From: Candidatus Moraniibacteriota bacterium
GTDB taxonomy: Bacteria > Patescibacteriota > Minisyncoccia > Moranbacterales > DUUL01
Reading direction: 5' to 3'
DNA length: 8,456 nt
Assembly (NCBI GenBank): GCA_018399935.1
Contig: JAGYNP010000025.1
Span: forward strand, 1-8,456
The translations under genes were made by a program, and so were the position numbers. Shown piece by piece: positions 7,261 to 8,456 of this stretch. Within the stretch, counting starts at the first letter, position 1. Every line of letters starts with the position of its first letter. Under the pieces are notes generated by a model. That model worked only from the letters and a program-made list of their open reading frames with translations, searched no databases and was not told the origin of the DNA.

Positions 7261-7328
7261 AAATTCACACTATTAAATAATTTTAGTTAAAATAAAATCA
7301 AACAAAATTTATTTAATAGTATGAATTT
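7261..7328 (-). repeat. 20-bp inverted repeat (long hairpin) between holB and the transpeptidase gene
   Basis: The left arm 7261-7280 (AAATTCACACTATTAAATAA) pairs with the right arm 7309-7328 at 19 of 20 positions. The exception, 7268/7321, is C-A on the plus strand but a G-U wobble in minus-strand RNA, so the transcript can form an unbroken 20-bp stem with a 28-base loop. It begins 41 bases after the holB stop and ends 33 bases before the transpeptidase ATG. No T-run follows on the minus strand, so it is not a canonical terminator. It could be mRNA 3'-end protection, leader structure or a palindromic repeat element. Confidence 0.7.
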
Positions 7329-7351
7329 GAAACAATTTTAAATAATTTAAA
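7325..7351. repeat. 27-base repeat, inverted copy at 8331-8357
   Basis: The plus strand here (ATTTGAAACAATTT followed by 13 more bases) matches the minus strand of 8331-8357 at 24 of 27 positions. Together with a related motif at 7231-7262 on the minus strand (GAATAATTTGGAATTTGAAC), it suggests a small family of degenerate intergenic repeats around holB. AT-only content lowers the significance. Confidence 0.5.
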
Positions 7352-7369
7352 TTTTTAGATTATTTTTTT

Positions 7370-8335
7370 CTATTTTATTTGTACAAAAAAATTTTCTAGC
7401 AACAATCTGTTATTAACATTAGAGTTACTCACTAAAATTTTTCTAGTTTGATTCAATTCTTTTAATATCTGAAAAATTTTTTTTTGGATTTTAACATCTT
7501 GATCATTTAAAATATTCTTCTTTAAAAAAACTCTTAGATAATAAATCCAATCCATTATATATTCATTTAATAATTGTGTATCTTTAGAATTATCTTGAGC
7601 TATCTGAAATCCAATCTTCAAATCACCTTTTAAAGCTTTTCTAAAATTAGTCAGCTTGCTTAATTTTTTTTTCAAATATTCTAAATCTTTTAGAATTCTT
7701 TCAGTTTCCTTAATTCTTCCTCTAGAAAAAATAACAATGTCTTTTATTAAATAATCGTCTAATTCTTTTTGTTGTTTCTTGATAAATTTCTCAATTTCCT
7801 GTTTAGTTTTTAAATTAAAATAAATTCTCTGACAACGAGATTTAATCGTATCCAAAACACCATCTTCACCTGAAGCAGTCAAAATTATTACAAAATTTCC
7901 TGATAATTCTTCAATTGTTTTTAATAGATTATTACCAGCATTAACTGTTAATTTGTCAATTGATTCAATTAATAAAAATTTATTCTCCATTTCTTGAGGA
8001 AAATAACTAAACATTCTTAAAGCTTCTTGTGTTTGTTCAATCGAAATTTGTTTTTCTCTTATTTTTCCATTTTTTTCTTCTATCTCAGGTCTAACTACCA
8101 CTACATCTGGATGAATTCCAGCTTCAATCAGATTTCTTTTATTTTTCCATTTTTTTTCTAAACTTATAAAATCAAAAGCCAACTCCATTTTTCCTAAACC
8201 TCTAGAACCAATAAAAAGATAAGCACCAGAAATCTGACCCTTTTTATAAATTTTTGTTAATCTATTCCAAACATTTTTATTTATGGTTTCTGGATTCAAC
8301 ACTTTACTACACTTAAAAATTATCCCAAAGTTCAA
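7370..8335 (-). CDS. holB: DNA polymerase III delta-prime subunit (clamp loader)
   Basis: AAA+ family subunit that, with delta and the gamma/tau subunits, loads the sliding clamp onto primed DNA. Residues 34-50 (GQISGAYLFIGSRGLGK) hold the family opening and a P-loop-like GSRGLGKM in which the usual Ser/Thr after Lys is Met, fitting a subunit that does not hydrolyse ATP. HPDVVVVRPE (75-84) is typical. NNLLKTIEE (135-143) and SRCQ (166-169) are hallmark motifs of delta-prime/gamma proteins. The N-terminal cysteine zinc module of E. coli delta-prime is absent. Residues from about 215 on are helical and lysine-rich, as expected of the collar domain, but not recognisable in detail. Length is 321 residues from TTG 8335. 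That TTG lies in an intergenic repeat and has no Shine-Dalgarno sequence; GTG 8302 (310 residues) would place the P-loop nearer the family's usual position and may be the true start. It could be co-transcribed with an unseen gene to the right. Confidence 0.85.
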   Translation of the reverse strand: MNFGIIFKCSKVLNPETINKNVWNRLTKIYKKGQISGAYLFIGSRGLGKMELAFDFISLEKKWKNKRNLIEAGIHPDVVVVRPEIEEKNGKIREKQISIEQTQEALRMFSYFPQEMENKFLLIESIDKLTVNAGNNLLKTIEELSGNFVIILTASGEDGVLDTIKSRCQRIYFNLKTKQEIEKFIKKQQKELDDYLIKDIVIFSRGRIKETERILKDLEYLKKKLSKLTNFRKALKGDLKIGFQIAQDNSKDTQLLNEYIMDWIYYLRVFLKKNILNDQDVKIQKKIFQILKELNQTRKILVSNSNVNNRLLLENFFVQIK

Positions 8336-8357
8336 ATTATTCTAAATTGTTTCAAAT
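8331..8357. repeat. 27-base repeat, inverted copy of 7325-7351
   Basis: Its minus strand matches the plus strand of 7325-7351 at 24 of 27 positions. It overlaps the first codon of the longest holB frame, so the two copies flank holB in opposite orientation. Being wholly AT-rich, the match is suggestive only. Confidence 0.5.
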
Positions 8358-8384
8358 CAAATTTAAAATTCCGAATAAGCACCA

Positions 8385-8445
8385 AATCACAATTTCCAAA
8401 ATTCAAAATTTGAGTTTACAATTTTGGATTTTGAAAACTGTGATT
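8385..8445. repeat. 26-bp imperfect inverted repeat upstream of holB
   Basis: The left arm 8385-8410 (begins AATCACAATTTCC) pairs with the right arm 8420-8445 (ends CTGTGATT) at 23 of 26 positions around a 9-base loop. All three exceptions are transitions: 8392/8438 and 8396/8434 become U-G or G-U wobbles in minus-strand RNA, and 8403/8427 is a wobble in plus-strand RNA. It lies 50 to 110 bases upstream of the longest holB frame. There is no T-run of terminator type directly after it on the minus strand. It may be a palindromic intergenic repeat or the 3' end of an unseen upstream gene's transcript. Confidence 0.7.
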
Positions 8446-8456
8446 CACCTGCCTAC

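Noticed and set aside
7270..7310. Possible transpeptidase promoter inside the hairpin loop (TTGATT with a TATTTA box)
   Set aside because: Both boxes are poor and the spacer is 16; too weak to annotate.
1..8456. CRISPR array, tRNA or rRNA genes, transposase or phage genes
   Set aside because: No regularly spaced repeats, cloverleaf-like segments, rRNA-like stretches or mobile-element proteins were seen on either strand.

Overview
This is an AT-rich window (roughly 70% or more A+T by eye). All six recognisable genes lie on the minus strand, so transcription runs from the right edge to the left. The base composition, lysine- and asparagine-rich proteins, near absence of Shine-Dalgarno sequences, and a membrane-anchored L,D-transpeptidase with Ig-like domains together suggest a Candidate Phyla Radiation (Patescibacteria, perhaps Parcubacteria-like) bacterium. 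That placement is an inference. The stop codons seen (TAA, TAG, TGA) and the expected end of DNA polymerase I at a TGA argue for the ordinary bacterial code, against the TGA=Gly code of Gracilibacteria/SR1.

Layout in the order of transcription: an AT-rich intergenic region with a 26-bp inverted repeat (8385-8445); the clamp-loader delta-prime subunit (holB-like, 7370-8335); an intergenic region with a 20-bp inverted repeat (7261-7328); an L,D-transpeptidase with an N-terminal membrane anchor and two Ig-like modules (6061-7227); DNA polymerase I (polA, 3154-5841), with an intact 5'-nuclease, a degraded proofreading domain and an intact polymerase; an aromatic/hydroxy amino acid permease-like carrier (1737-2873); an unrecognised 314-residue protein with a probable winged-helix region and a C-terminal coiled coil (630-1574); and the N-terminal half of formamidopyrimidine-DNA glycosylase (mutM/fpg), which runs off the left edge (1-463).

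PolA, MutM and HolB belong to DNA replication and base-excision repair: MutM removes oxidised purines, PolA can fill the gap, and HolB helps load the sliding clamp. The transpeptidase belongs to cell-wall crosslinking and the permease to amino acid scavenging. The gene that stands out is the unrecognised one. It has a textbook promoter, the only clear Shine-Dalgarno sequence in the window and a strong intrinsic terminator, so it looks like a self-contained and probably well-expressed unit between polA/permease and mutM. No CRISPR array, tRNA, rRNA, transposase or phage gene was seen.
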